Assembly (NCBI GenBank): GCA_029379385.1
Contig: CM055612.1
Location: 8,804,001-8,868,000, forward strand
From: Quillaja saponaria
Taxonomy: Eukaryota > Streptophyta > Magnoliopsida > Fabales > Quillajaceae
Direction of reading: 5' to 3'
DNA: 64,000 bases
Shown: piece by piece, positions 1-12,259 of the stretch
How the letters are laid out: every line of letters begins with the position of its first letter
How positions within the stretch are numbered: the stretch's first letter is position 1
The notes under the pieces: generated by a model
Database searches by the model: none
What the model saw: only the letters and a program-made list of their open reading frames with translations
Told to the model about the DNA's origin: nothing
Program-made: the position numbers and the translations under genes

Positions 1-390
1 GATCTTTATGATACACATAGAAGTAGCTTGCAGAGGAGTTGGCAGAGATTAGCCTTGACATTACAAAACCTTCTGAGATGCCAAGTATTCGGTCCATCAA
101 GATTTGTGTCTTTTCTTGTAGTATAATTCAAACCTACAAATAGGTGGAGATACATTCCCAGCTACTGTCCCAATTCCCAAATTATTTTGAACTCTAACGG
201 GCTTAATTTTCTAGCCTTGCCACTGGGGACATGTGGATGTTATATAAACCAGAACTCATAATCACATGGTTGTAGGCAGGCAAACAATTTTCTAAGGAAC
301 TCTTAGTTTAAGGTGGATGAAAGAAACTATGAGGAGAAAAGCGCACTCCATTATACAAAATTTGGACACAGAAAAAAGTTAATGCCATAA
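1..390. other. left edge; no gene recognised
   Basis: No convincing reading frame or known family is visible. The minus-strand coiled-coil gene that begins to the right must continue in this direction, because its visible exon ends at a splice donor. This stretch is therefore probably intron, perhaps with a further exon that I could not identify. Confidence 0.4.
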
Positions 391-434
391 TTAATTTGCT
401 CTACTATATATAGACAAATATTCAATTCCTTTAC

Positions 435-1116
435 CTGGGGAAACACAAGAAGAACTATTATTGACCAAATTTCCAACTTTCTTCTGGTTCTGCAGAGAGT
501 TCAAATCAGTTACAACGTGTGAATAGTCTTCACTTTTAATCCATTCACTTGCCTTATTCCTTCCATTTTCTTCATGAGAATGCAAATTTAGTGATTCCGA
601 TTCCAAATTTACGTCTTTTCCCAACAGACATTCAATTTTTAGATTTGAAGTTCCATTCAAATGTAAGATCTGTGATTTCAATTTCTCGAATTTGTCCTTC
701 CAAACCTTAATCTCGTTCCCAGCCTTTTTCTTTTCACATTCCAAAACCTTGTTTTCAACCTTAAGCTGGAAAACCTCATCTTCCTCCTCATTGTCCACTG
801 TCAGATCAATAACTCTTTCCATATCTTTCCCTTTCTCACAAGTAGACTTGTCCTTTTCTTTGAGTTCTTCATTCCTTCCCTTTAAAACCATTAGCTCATC
901 CTCAATTGCAAGCTTTTCTACTTCAAATGCCTTAAATTTTGCCTCAAGCGCATTGTTCTCACTTTTTATCTTTTGAAGCTCGAGTTCTAACTCAACGCAC
1001 CGTATTTCAACTTTTTTGCTTCTCTCTTCCAATGCGCTACATTGACAATCCTCCAATTTTTTCTTGCAAACAAGTATACATTTTAGCACTTCTTTCTCTT
1101 CTTCCACTTCCTCCAT
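435..1116 (-). CDS. coiled-coil protein with SUMO-interaction-like motif, first coding exon (partial gene)
   Basis: I do not recognise this family. The first in-frame ATG is at 1116 and the frame is open for 227 codons to a good donor (CAG then GTAAAG, border 435/434), so the gene continues to the left, largely outside the window. The protein is rich in Glu and Lys with long heptad-like stretches at about residues 1-95 and 115-155, as in a coiled-coil scaffold. Residues 102-106 read VIDLT, followed by V and an acidic run (DNEEEDE), which matches the classical SUMO-interaction motif. Residues 156-227 are polar and probably disordered. The frame upstream of the ATG stays open without another ATG, so the start is fair but not certain. 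Function is unknown; a nuclear or chromatin-associated role is only a guess from the motif. Confidence 0.65.
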
Positions 1117-1809
1117 ATTGATATTCTTACCAAACCTCAGAGTTCCTATACCATTCAATAGTCAGCAAACCCTGATTCTTCCTACAAAGCCTCAGGATGA
1201 AATTCCTGTCAGAAATACTGTCAAATGTTAAAACCATTACAAATTAGGCATTCATTGAGAAAAAGAAAAAAGAAATCATTGGCAAAGGCCTATCCAACAT
1301 AACAATAAAGCGCAAAGAAAGGTAAATGTGATCAATCAAGTGAAGCAACTGTTCCCCTGGTTAAGCCGAACTCCTTCCCTCTTTTCTTCTCATACTTCCT
1401 TTAGTTTCTTTTTCCTTTTCTACTTAATTTCCTTTCTGTGTTTCATGTTTCTTAATTATTTTGGTTAACGGTTTTAGAGCAATACTCAAAGTTATCACTT
1501 CCCTTTTCCTCCTCTTCTTTGCAAGCAAGCATAAGAATAAGTCTTACAAAAACCCAACGCTCCCTACTCACCAAAAAGAGAGAGAGAAAAAAAGGGCAAA
1601 ATTTGATTCCCAAAACCACTCATACAAACCTAATGCAAATATGCAACTCTTGTTCGAATTCTCCCAAACAAAAAAGCAACTAAAAGAACATATTAACATA
1701 AAAATATCATTTTTTTCGTGTCATCCTTTACTTTCTCAGCTACCACCAAACAGAAAACGAAAACGAAATTCAACTAACTAAAACTACAAAAAGTAGGGTA
1801 AACTTACAA

Positions 1810-2060
1810 TAGAATGGGGACTATCTCGTCAAAAGCTCGCAAAGTTTGCTACTATCACTGTTATTGCTAGGTTTCTTTCGGTAGTTTCCTCCGTAAAAGT
1901 GTTCGGAGGACAAATCGAGTTCAGGTTTTTTTTGAAGACTAGAACCAAAATAAAGTGAACCGCCGTCAAGAGCGGAAAGAAAAACGTAAACCGCGAAACA
2001 TAGTGACGTCACTGAAGCGTACGAGCTTTTTATATGGGCAAATATCACTTTGTATATGAG
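1810..2060 (-). other. possible 5' untranslated exon of the coiled-coil gene
   Basis: On the minus strand a good donor (ATT then GTAAGT) lies near 1809. The segment above it, up to about 2050, has richer base composition than its surroundings. Frames through it stop before the donor, so if it is an exon it is untranslated leader. Acceptors upstream of the coding ATG, such as TTTCTGACAG near 1212-1221, could pair with it. The intron of about 0.6 kb between them holds only low-complexity pyrimidine-rich DNA. Confidence 0.35.
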
Positions 2061-2099
2061 TGAAAATCACTTTTTGTTTTGGTGTGTTATCTTTTTGGC

Positions 2100-3600
2100 A
2101 CTCGACCCGCTTTTAACAATTATGTTATTATCCAATTTTTTTGTTTATATTTTTTTAACCCAGCAATCAATTATCAAAAACACTAATAATTATATGTAAT
2201 GAGTACACAAGGGTCTCGTTTGGCTATGCCCGAGACATGGGTCCCAAGCCCTATGAGCCACTGAGGCTGCATCACGAACAGCGCGACAGCTAAGAAGCTA
2301 CAGATTCAGAGCTTTTGAGCCTCCTCGCAGGCTCTTTTTTGTCCCTCTTTTGCCCTTGTCCTTTTCCTTTTCCATGCCAACCTTGTCCCAGTCTAAAAAA
2401 TTATTTCTACCTTGTCCTTGGCCCAATTTGAAAAATTAGACCGTTCTGCTTGCCAATTGTCTGAATTTGTTTTTTTTCTTTTGTCTTACCCTTGAGAAAT
2501 TTTTAAATTTTTTTTTATTCTTTACCTTTAAAAATTAAATTTAACCTTATCGTTTTAAGATTTTTTTTTAACCTTTTTTTCCCTTCAACTTTATCCTTCC
2601 TTGTTACACTTAAGAATTTTTTTTTATCTTTTTTGTTCTTTAACTTTTTAAAAAATTAACCTTATCCCTCCAGCTTATTATCCTTAAAATATTTTTTTAT
2701 CTTTTTAATTTTTTAACTTTTTTAATAATTTCAACCTTATCCCCCTAACACTCACAAATCTAACCTTTATCTTTTTTTTCTTTTTGCCCCTTCATCAAAC
2801 AAAGCAAAATTGAATTAATAATTATGTTAAATTAAATTAAAAATCAAAACTGAATTTATTTTAAATTAAATTTCAAATAAAAATCATAATTGATTAACAA
2901 TTACTTTAATTTAAATTAAAAATCAAAACTGATTAACAGTTAATTTAATTCATATTAAAAATAAAACTAATTAACTATTACTTTAATTTAAATTAAAAAT
3001 CAAAACTAATTAATCTAAAATTGTTTAATTTGTTTATTTTTAATATGGGAAATAGTAATGTCATTTTGGTAGTTTGCAAACAAAACAACTTATTTGAACA
3101 AAGTTTTTAGCCCAACCAACAGATAGCAAGTTGAGACAAAATGGTTGCCGAGACGCTAATCCAAACACGCTAATCCAAACGCACCTAATGTTTATTCTTC
3201 AACTAGAAAACGCAAAAGAAAACAAAAAACACTAATTATTTCCAAATCTAACTAACTAAGAGCATTGTAATATAATTTTTAGTTAAATCTAGTTGTTAGG
3301 TTGAGGAAATATAAACAAAAAAAGAAAGATTGGAGACCATTTTTTGGTTTGTTTATTTGTTGTCAAGTGTAATTTTATGTTTTTATTAGTATGATAATTC
3401 GATGTTAATTTTAAGAAGAAAATAATAAAATATTAATTGGAGAAAAATGAATAATATGACAATTGTTGTAACCGCAAATGAGTTAAGTGACACAAAAAAT
3501 ATCACAGGTATGCAAAGTGATTTTGGTTCATATTACATGTGATCAAAGTGATATTTGCCCTAAGCTTCTAATTCAAATTTTAGATTAAGCTCAAATAAGT
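2100..3600. repeat. low-complexity intergenic DNA with T-rich and AT-rich imperfect tandem repeats
   Basis: Positions 2340-2770 are a pyrimidine-rich tract in which a phrase like AACCTTATC with T runs recurs several times. Positions 2820-3015 hold about four imperfect units of 50-60 bp built on TTTAAATTAAAAATCAAAACT. The edges (GGGTCTCGTTTGG at 2211 and the reverse complement of AGGTGCGTTTGG near 3175-3186) are loosely inverted, as in MITE-type ends, but no target duplication is visible. No gene is seen. Confidence 0.5.
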
Positions 3601-3655
3601 AATGAAAATTCTATTCGAATCTATTAGATTCGAATTCCACCCCAATGTACGAGTA

Positions 3656-4034
3656 TGGGGTGGCAACAAGCCAAGCTTGAGCCTAACCCCAAGCTCAAGC
3701 TCAGCTCATTAAGTGTTCTTAAAAGTTTTTATAATTTGGAGTTGAACCAAAGATTTACTTAGGAATCATTTCAATAAGTTACCACCAAACTAAGTTACAA
3801 CTTATGTTAGTATTTTCATATAAATATATTTATATATAAAAAATGTATTAAATTATACTAAATGAACCGACTCACGAGCTTATGAGCTGAGTTTTGAAAT
3901 AATTGAACTTTGCTCGTTTTACTAAACGAGCTCAAAATAAAGCTTAAGATTGAAAAATGAGCCAACCTCGATTCAAGCTATTAACGAGTAGCTCACGAAT
4001 TATTCACAAGCTAGCTTAGCTCATTGTCACCCCT
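3656..4034. mobile_element. degenerate hAT-like MITE
   Basis: The left end reads TGGGGTGGCAACAAGCC and the right end, reverse complemented, reads AGGGGTGACAATGAGC, giving imperfect terminal inverted repeats about 380 bp apart. Subterminal CAAGCTTGAGC / GAGCTC motifs recur in both orientations. This resembles the widespread plant hAT-type MITEs with GGGTGGCAA ends. I could not settle an 8-bp target duplication, so the borders are approximate. Confidence 0.4.
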
Positions 4035-4039
4035 ATGTG

Positions 4040-4800
4040 CAATCAACCAGGGGTAAGTGAGTTTGGCATAAATTTCACCTGATTCAATCAAATTAGGTTG
4101 ATATAAATTCCATGTCAATTTTGAATTAGTCAAATGGTCAGGTGATAAAAAATAACACATGCTTAAAATTCAGGGGATGGGTTGGATTGGTCATGTTTGA
4201 ATTTTGATGGAACTATATAGTGCAAAATAATCTAATACCTATTTTTGGTAAATAAGATTGTTAAAAACAAAATAAAAAAACCTCTAAGTTATATAATTTT
4301 TAAATTAAAAAATATAAATTGAAATTTTCACATTACAAATTTAATAAACAATAAAATAATAATTAATATGAATAATATTTTATTATAAATAATAGATATT
4401 CAATATAAGTATAATTTTATATTTATTTAACATGAATATAAATCTAAACTAAATACGATAATATTAAAAATCAATATGATGAGTAAGTTTATTTTCATGC
4501 ATTAAAAATTTTTAAACCAAATTTTATTTAAAAAAAGAATTCAAAATATCTGTATATAAATCAGGATTGATCATATGTTTTCGAATTGAAATTTTTTTTT
4601 CCATCCAGGATAATTAAATTGACCCGAGCGAAAAAAAAAAAAAAAATCACACAATCAAAACTTCAAGCGTAATCGAAATTTCGGGTTTCGATCGGGTCCG
4701 TCCGAATTGGTCGGATAGTGAAAGGGTGGGGCCCACCAAATAAAAATTGTCAACAAGTAAGCAATCACTTTTTCCCGGTAAACAAACGGCATACACAAAG
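4040..4800. other. intergenic region and promoter of the dihydrofolate synthetase gene
   Basis: AT-rich DNA to about 4610, then an oligo-A run and a GC-richer segment (4660-4760) that probably holds the core promoter and leader of the gene starting at 4804. No clear TATA box was seen. Confidence 0.35.
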
Positions 4801-4803
4801 AAA

Positions 4804-7800
4804 ATGCTCGCACTTATCAGTGAAAACCCCATGCTACTGCACAATCGAACATTACTTTCTTCTTTCCGCAGAGGAAAGATGAAGCCCATGGGATACAAAC
4901 GGGCCATCCATTCGCAGGCGGAGGATCTCGAGATGAAGGACTTTATGGACTACCTGGATTCTCTGAAGAACTACGAGAAATCTGGGGTACCAAAAGGGGC
5001 GGGTACAGATTCCGACGACGGATTCGATCTAGGTCGCATGAGACGTTTAATGGAGCGGCTCGGTAATCCTCAGTCTAAGTTCAAGGTTCGACCGGACTTG
5101 CACTGATTCTTTTTCAACTTAAATTGCATACTGCCACTGGTGTAATTAACTGGCTTGGCTTCCATTGTAGGCCGTGCATATTGCTGGTACCAAGGGAAAG
5201 GGATCAACAGCTGCATTTCTTTCCAATATTTTAAGAGCAGAAGGATACTCTGTTGGTTCTTATACTAGGTATTACCTCATTAATTATTTCTTCTTCAAAC
5301 TTAACTATTCTCAGTTTAGAGAAGTTCCATATCTGCATCTTGGTTGTAGTTTCAAGTTCAGATGTAATTTCATTTCAACATTGATATCATTAACAACAGG
5401 ATTTATGATTTTCAAGCAGCCCACATATCCAGACTATTAGGGAACGTATATCACTGGGAAGGTCTGGGGAGCCAGTTTCAGCTAAGGCAATAAATTGTCT
5501 TTTTCATAGGATCAAGCAGAATCTTGACCAAGCTATAAAACAAGAAAATGGTTGCATAAGTCATTTTGAGGTACCAACTTCTTGAAACTTTTGCCTATTA
5601 CTATTTACGTAGTTGTTGAGCTTTCAGTTGAAGAAAGAAAAAGATTTGATTATGGCTGATGAAGTATAGATTACTTAAGGTGTCATGCACACTTATGTTA
5701 ATTTTTATGGAATCTTACGGTACCAATTCAGAGTTTGGAACATTGATTTATTGAGCTTGCCTTCAATGTTTACTACTTTACAAAATTTTGTGAGTTGATT
5801 TGTGGTGTCTTCAGGTTTGAGTGCGTAATATAGAGTAATTTTCTAAATTGAAGTGTCATGCTAACAAGTTTTGTTAACTATTTTCCTTTACAATGTTCAT
5901 TTAAAGATGAATGTTCCAATTACATTTTGTGCTCTGGGAATAATCTGGTCATTTTTTCTGCGTATTCATGGCACAATATTACCAACTTGGTTCTGGTAAT
6001 TGCACTCACTGACGGAGGAGATTTCAGGTTTTCACTGCCATGGCTTTCCTTTTATTTGCTGAAGTGAACGTTGACATTGCAGTTATTGAGGTGAACCCAT
6101 TATCTTCTTCAAGGAACTCTTTCTTTATACACTTGATATTGATGATTCTTCTAATTTTGGTTTTGCATCTATTTTCCATTTTGTACTTGGTTCACTTTTT
6201 TAATCAAATAGGAATTTGGAAGATGGCCAAAATAATACTGTTTCCACTAATTTCTTGTGATAGGCAGGGTTAGGGGGTGCACGTGATGCAACAAATGTTA
6301 TTTGCAGTAATGGACTTGCTGCCTCAGTCATAACCACGGTAGGTGAGGAACATTTGGCTGCTCTTGGGGGTTCTCTGGAAACTATTGCAGTGGCAAAGTC
6401 AGGGATCATAAAACAAGGCCGCCCAGTTAGGTGATTTTCACTCTATAAATCTGTTATGTTTGCAGAAATTTATGATTAAACTATACAAAGATGCCTCCTT
6501 GTGTCATTAAATTGTAATTGAACAATATCAGCCGTGGTGCTCCAATACGGTATTTTTGCTCTTTTTTCTTCGTCTACAATTTTTTGCTTGATAGGCATCA
6601 CCACTATTATGGTCTTTATCTCTTCTCTCTACCACACACACGCACTCTTTTCCCTTTGCTTCCCTATCCTTTTTGAGTCTCTTGGCGTAATTACTAATTC
6701 TTGATGTTCCTAAATTGGGCTTCATATTTTACAACTGTAAGATAATTAAGCAAGACCAATTAATGATTGTTGCTCAGTTGATCCCCCCTTATTCCACTTC
6801 TATAACTGTTAATATGAAGTAAAACAAGTTGAAAGTTTCAGGTAAGTGAGACTTGTGATTGTGCTGTGTCAGTTACGAGGCAACAATGTCTTATGATGGA
6901 CATTAAATTAGACCTTTCCTCCTCGGCTGTATTGTAGTAAAAGATATAGTATTATAATTTGCTTTCAATTGTCTATATGTAATAAAATAATGTATACAAT
7001 AATAATGTTATGTAATAAAATAATGTATACAATAATAATGATATTTTACTGGGTTTAGTTACTACTCCATCTGTTTTTCTTGACTCAACTAGCAAATTTT
7101 TTTTCAGTTGGTGCTGGGTGGGCCATTTTTTCCACATATTGAGTGCATTCTTCGTGATAAAGCTGCATCGATGGGTTCACCTGTAGTGTCAGCATCTGAT
7201 GCTGGGAATAGAAGTACCATAAGAAGTGTCAGCATGCTCAATGGTAGACCTTACCAATCTTGTGATGTAGTAATAAATGTTGAGAGAGACTTAAAGCTGG
7301 TAAGAACTTGAAGCATATATAGATCTGATGATGTTTCATACCTATTTATATGTTGGTCATACTGACATACCTTGGGAGTGGAATATCTATATTTTTGACT
7401 AATTATTTGCACCAAAGGTGGTATAGTTGACACACTATATAGTCTTATACATAACACTGTCATGCACTGTCCAAGCAGGATTAACACTTGTTCAAAGTGG
7501 TTTTACTTGTATGCTGAATAAAAATCATATATTGTAGGACTTTGGAAAAGTACAGGAGTTCAAAAGAAACAAAACAAGTAAATTTTATTACAACTCTGTT
7601 TATTCGATCCCCTGTCTCGTTGTGTCAACTCCCATTGTTGAAATTTGTGTGTGTCTTCATTTGTATGCCATGTTGTCATATATGGCTTGTACCTTGTACC
7701 ATGTATTGCATCATCTGCCAAGGTTAAAATGTTTTTGTGCCCCTCTTCTGTGGCATGTTGTCTCATGTGTAATGTGCATGTTCTCAGATTAAGCATGCTA

Positions 7801-9706
7801 CCATAATTGGTTCTGGTGTGAAGTTTTCATTTTGCTTCTATGTCATTTATCTTAGAACTTATGGGTATACCTATCCACTCAGTTTTGTGAATTACCGGAT
7901 GTGAAACTGAGAATGCTTGGAAGTCACCAACTTCAAAATGCAGCAACTGGTACTTGTGTGGCACTCTGCCTTCGCAACTTAGGTGAGGAAGTTTATGTAT
8001 TCTACTTGGTTTTAGTATTTACTTTTTATTTTTTTGGTACTTAAAGTTAAGACTTTAGTGTATCAAATAAAAAACTACGTAGTCTAGATGTGAGGTTTGC
8101 ATCTATACAAAGATATTGGTTTATACATTTGTGCTTTTTCCGTGGCATGCCTCTCACTAAAAGCCTTTATATCAACTTTGTGTGGTTATTTGTATTGATC
8201 TTTTAAGAGATCTTCTATTCTCAGTTCGTTGTTTCCTAAAAATATTAAGCAGTGTAATGCATTACCTCAATTTCGTTAATTATTTTATTTAATATTTTGG
8301 CATTTCTTCTTCCCTCAATTATCTTTTTGTGGATTGTAGGATGGAAAATTTCAGATGGGTCTATTCGGGCTGGTTTGGAGCATACATACTTGCTTGGAAG
8401 GAGTCAGTTCCTAACATCCAAAGAAGCTGAGGCATTAGGACTTAATGGAGCAATGATCTTGCTAGATGGAGGTTGATTGTTTTTTTCTTTTTCAATTAGT
8501 GTTGCATACTTCGTGGATTTCTGTCTGTTTATTAGGTTGTAATTGCTGTTCTCTTTCTAGGATCTTGCTAAAGAAAATCATTGTTTTACCGAATGTTTGA
8601 GGGTATGTTAAAAGGAACTTCCTAGATCTTACTGGTACTAGAAATGATTTGTTTTTCCCCTTTAGATCCAGTTCTACAATATTGTTCAAGAAAATCCTGC
8701 TCTGTATATAGAATGTTTGAGGGTATTATAAAAGGAATGTTCTAATTTTACTCGACTCTTTACATAGTACCAGAAGCTCTGATAGATTCTTGGATAAATT
8801 TGCAGCTCATACCAAAGAATCTGCTAAAGCTTTGATGAACACAATTAAGATGGCATTTCCTGAGGCTCGGTTGGCTCTTGTGGTTGCAATGGCAAGTGAC
8901 AAAGACCATGTAGGTTTTGCTAGAGAGTTTCTTTCAGGTATGTTCTGAGGCTTTTTAGCATTATTGGCTTTCGTTCTTAAATTTTATGTAAACTAATCTG
9001 CTCAATACTCATTAGTGATATGAGGAACATTAGAAGGTTAAACATGAACTTGATATGAGGAACATTAGAAAGTTAAACATAAACTTTTATGTCTGAAAAC
9101 CTATTGATATCACCAACTATTGACAACGTTTTGTAATTCCAGTAAGCTTCTCGTTTTATTGACCATGCTTTGAAACCATTAATTCTGATTCAAATGGTGA
9201 AGCTTGCAGTGCATGTGGGTTACTGGATGGGTAATACTGGTTAACCATGCTTTTCCCATTGACTATTTAGGATCATGCATATTAACCTTGAGTTGTCTCT
9301 TGCTAACAATAGGCTGAAGGACAGATCTAATTTGTATCACCACATTTGTTCAGGTAGAAATGTAGAGACTGTGTTCTTGACAGAAGCCAATATTGCTGGA
9401 GGTGTAACTCGAAGAACTTCAGCTGCTATATTGAGAGATTGTTGGGTTCAAGTATCCAAAGAACTGGGAATCAGTAGTCTTCATGATGGAATGACAGAAT
9501 ACAAAGAGTTGTTCAAAGATCAAGTATCTTGCTCATCAAGCAATTTGGCACATAGAACTATATTGGCTACAGAAGCTTCATTAATGCTTTCCTTGAAAAA
9601 TGTTAATCAGATTCTTAGAAGTAGAGTAGGAAACAAAATGGGGATTATTGTTGTCACTGGATCTCTGCATATTGTATCTGCAGTTTTAAATTCTCAAGTT
9701 GGGTGA
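4804..9706 (+). CDS. DHFS: dihydrofolate synthetase (folylpolyglutamate synthase family)
   Basis: Adds glutamate to dihydropteroate to form dihydrofolate, a mitochondrial step of plant folate synthesis. Ten coding exons: 4804-5085, 5171-5268, 5420-5570, 6028-6090, 6264-6425, 7108-7299, 7883-7982, 8340-8471, 8806-8937 and 9354-9706, all phase-consistent, giving 554 residues, close to the Arabidopsis enzyme. Residues 1-50 are rich in Ser and Arg and poor in acidic residues, as in a mitochondrial transit peptide; the ATG at 4804 is the first in frame. The nucleotide-binding loop [10 protein letters not shown] lies at about 97-106, followed by [11 protein letters not shown], a Mur-ligase-family signature. 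Later blocks include [21 protein letters not shown] and LLDGAHTKES. Exon 5 could use another donor, but ending after Pro (6425) keeps the frame and gives RPLVLGGPF. Identity is firm; exon borders were read by eye. Confidence 0.94.
6976..7040. repeat. 33-bp tandem duplication in DHFS intron 5
   Basis: The phrase TATGTAATAAAATAATG and its continuation are repeated back to back (6976-7008 and 7009-7040) with almost no difference, pointing to a recent slippage or duplication. Confidence 0.8.
9015..9087. repeat. about 35-bp tandem duplication in DHFS intron 9
   Basis: Two adjacent copies of a unit beginning GATATGAGGAACATTAGAA differ at a few positions. Confidence 0.75.
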
Positions 9707-10008
9707 GTGGTGCTCTGTCACGAGATCCGTTTTGTGTACTGGTTTCTGATACAACTTTACCAAATCGAATTCATGTTAAGTTTGTATCAAACATAGCACC
9801 CGCCTATTTGAAACTGAACTACGTTGTCTGGTCTATGTTTTCTTTTCCACGTTTTTTAATATATGGACTAGCTTGTATAAGCTCGTGCACTTATTGTTAG
9901 TGGATGCTGACGAACAGTGCTACAAGTTGCCTGGCTATTGGGCTTGACTCCATTACGAAAATCCAATGACTCATACTTCTTGATCTGGAAGGCTGGATTC
10001 TTGTCATT

Positions 10009-10234
10009 ATCAAGAAATAGGGCCTAGGTATGAAAATTTGATCTTAGCATAGAAAAGAGGCTTGACGCTTCACAAGTTGAAAGGTCCTCTCATCATTTTA
10101 TGGGTATCACTATCAAGAAATAGGGCCTTGGTATGAAAATTTGATCTAATAAAATACTCAAACAAAATCTGCCACAGCATAGAAATGAGACTTGACCCTT
10201 CCCATGGTTGAAAGGTCCTCTCATCATTTTATGG
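10009..10234. repeat. two diverged direct repeats (about 100 and 120 bp)
   Basis: Both copies start ATCAAGAAATAGGGCCT and end with AAAGGTCCTCTCATCATTTT; the second (from 10112) carries about 20 extra bases. They open a repeat-rich block that continues to about 10840. Confidence 0.75.
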
Positions 10235-10313
10235 ATCCCAGCACTTGTTACACAAATTGCATGCAATTCTGCCCCCACATTCCATATCATATATTGTCCG
10301 CTTTAGTGGCATT

Positions 10314-10800
10314 AGGCCTCACGGGTTTCTTTTTGGAAAGGCCTTGGCTTCCCAAACCGCGAATATAAATTAAGAAAAGTTATCCTTTATATGACCAAGA
10401 TTACTCTAGCACACAGCCGATATGGAACTTGGTTCTCTTATTGTCATATTCACCATCACTGATTTAAGGATTGGGCCTCACAGATTTCTTCTTGGAAAGG
10501 CACACGTGGCCTCTCAAAATGCGTTTAACAAAGTAAGGAAAGTCACCACTTGTATGTTCAAGATCATTTTAGTACATAGTTGATGTGGAACTTGGTCATC
10601 TGTTTGTCACATTTACCCCCAATCATTTAAGGCCTGGTCCTCACGAGTTTTTTTTGGAAAGGCTCACATGGCCTCTCAAAACGCGTATAACAAGTAAAGC
10701 ATGTCAACTCAAGATCACTCTAGTACACTATCAATGTAGAACTTGATCCTTTGACCGTCACATCCATCCCCACTCATTTAAGGGTCATGGTCCTCGGTGG
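10314..10800. repeat. tandem array with a period of about 160 bp
   Basis: Landmarks recur at about 10315, 10474, 10636 and 10789: GGCCTCAC or GGTCCTCAC, then a T run, GGAAAGGC, GGCCTCTCAAAA, then GATCACTCTAGTACA-like and GTAGAACTTG-like phrases. Units are 15-25 percent diverged by eye. No coding potential was seen. Confidence 0.75.
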
Positions 10801-10817
10801 CACATGCTAGTACCCCC

Positions 10818-11400
10818 AGAGTGACTCTAATACCAACTGTCATGGGTTGACTTTACTAGCACACAAAGATGCTGTCGGTGAAGCACTTATTATCCCTTCG
10901 TGTGTAACAAGTTAGCTTCTCAAATATCTCTCAAGTGTCAACCTGCAAGGCTAGTGCGCAACAAAGTAAGGAAGCAAACAACAAGAAAACAACTATCACA
11001 TAACTTGCAAGAAAGGGCTTCAACTTCTCATAATTGAAAAGAGGCCAACATTACAAATGCTAGCAAAATGCTTACAAAAAGCTATGGCATGGCTACAATG
11101 TAGGCAATAATGACTTAGTGTAAGGGAAGTCACAAGCAACATCAACACATTTGAAAGGCATCCGACAAGCTTGTGTATAATTTTATTTTTATTGACTATT
11201 CGCCCTTCCCTAAAAAGCTTTTTACATCATAGTTGTTCTGGTAGGAGGAGACATCATTTTCCAGTTGACATAATCCTATGTCAAGCTACCCTACAATGAT
11301 GCCCATCACAAGGCAAGCGACTATATGTGACATGCACTAGACAAGCTTGAATTGTGATACTTTCCCTCCTTTTTTATGCCTAAAAGGTGTTTGATGTAAT
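10818..11400 (-). mobile_element. possible LTR-retroelement remnant with initiator-Met-tRNA-like primer site
   Basis: Read on the minus strand, 10837-10821 gives TTGGTATTAGAGTCAC, close to the plant initiator tRNA-Met primer-binding site TGGTATCAGAGC. Immediately before it on that strand is a sequence ending in CA (CCCATGACA), as expected for the end of a 5' LTR that would lie to the right, roughly 10838-11400. No second LTR or gag-pol frame was found, so this would be a degraded or non-autonomous copy, with the 160-bp array as its internal region. It is an inference from a short match. Confidence 0.3.
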
Positions 11401-11615
11401 TTTTCCATAGCAAAAATTACGATAAAATCTGTTCAGTTATTCTAAATGACAAACAATGGTTTACAATTCAATTCTATCTTATCAAAAGCTTAGCAGAGCC
11501 ATAAGATAATGGTCATTCTATTCTTCTTAAAATTAAAAGAAACTGTTATTTTTACTCGCGCTAATAACATCTTCTAGTGAATCTTGTTAGTGAGTGAAAT
11601 GAAGCTATTATTTTC

Positions 11616-11807
11616 TTGGAGATAGAAGCATCCAAATCAAAAGGTAAAAATGTAATCAATCTCGGACAGCCTGAATTCAGAAAGGAGAAAAGAAAATGTA
11701 GTTATGAATTAGTTGAAAAGATAAAAACTGAGGAAGGCCTATTGGGTTTCAAGTTTGATTTGAACTTTGAAGAAATGACCTATGCAAAAATGGTAGGGAA
11801 GCAGTGA
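11616..11807 (+). pseudogene. short Lys/Glu-rich open frame followed by a poly-A run
   Basis: An open frame of about 60 codons encodes a basic, polar peptide (phrases such as FRKEKRKCSYELVEKIK and KFDLNFEEMTYAKM). It has no ATG at its beginning, and I recognise no family. An 18-bp A run lies at 12237-12254, about 430 bp after its stop. A truncated gene piece or retroposed copy is possible, as is chance. Confidence 0.2.
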
Positions 11808-12259
11808 AGGTCCACATATGTTGGAAACATTCTCAGGAGAGAGAGTGGGGCTAACTGGCTAACCACTTAAATTTGAAGCTAACCCTTGTATCTCACTTGT
11901 CACCATCAAAACAAATTCAAATTTTTGTTTTACATGGAAGGATTGCCAACAATGACATTCAAGGCTGTGCTATTGCTAGATGCTGAGGATGGGTACAACT
12001 TTTTTCACCTTATAATAGCTATCTCTATGCCGACATATATATAATCTGTCTTTTGGGATTTTAATGTAAAGCTGAAGAGGCATGCATGTTACACATTTGA
12101 GGGAGAGAGGAGGGGCTCACTCACTTTGTCCCATTTTCTTCAATTACCAGGCAAAGTTGATGACAAAACTTATGTGATGTTGTAAATGGTGGGCACTAAA
12201 TATGGCAGGCATATTTGAACTTTTCTGAATATGAACAAAAAAAAAAAAAAAAAAGGCTA

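Noticed and set aside
692..1121. Open frames on the plus strand (94 and 60 codons)
   Set aside because: They lie antisense to the coiled-coil exon; the Ser/Phe-rich composition is the mirror of its Glu/Lys codons.
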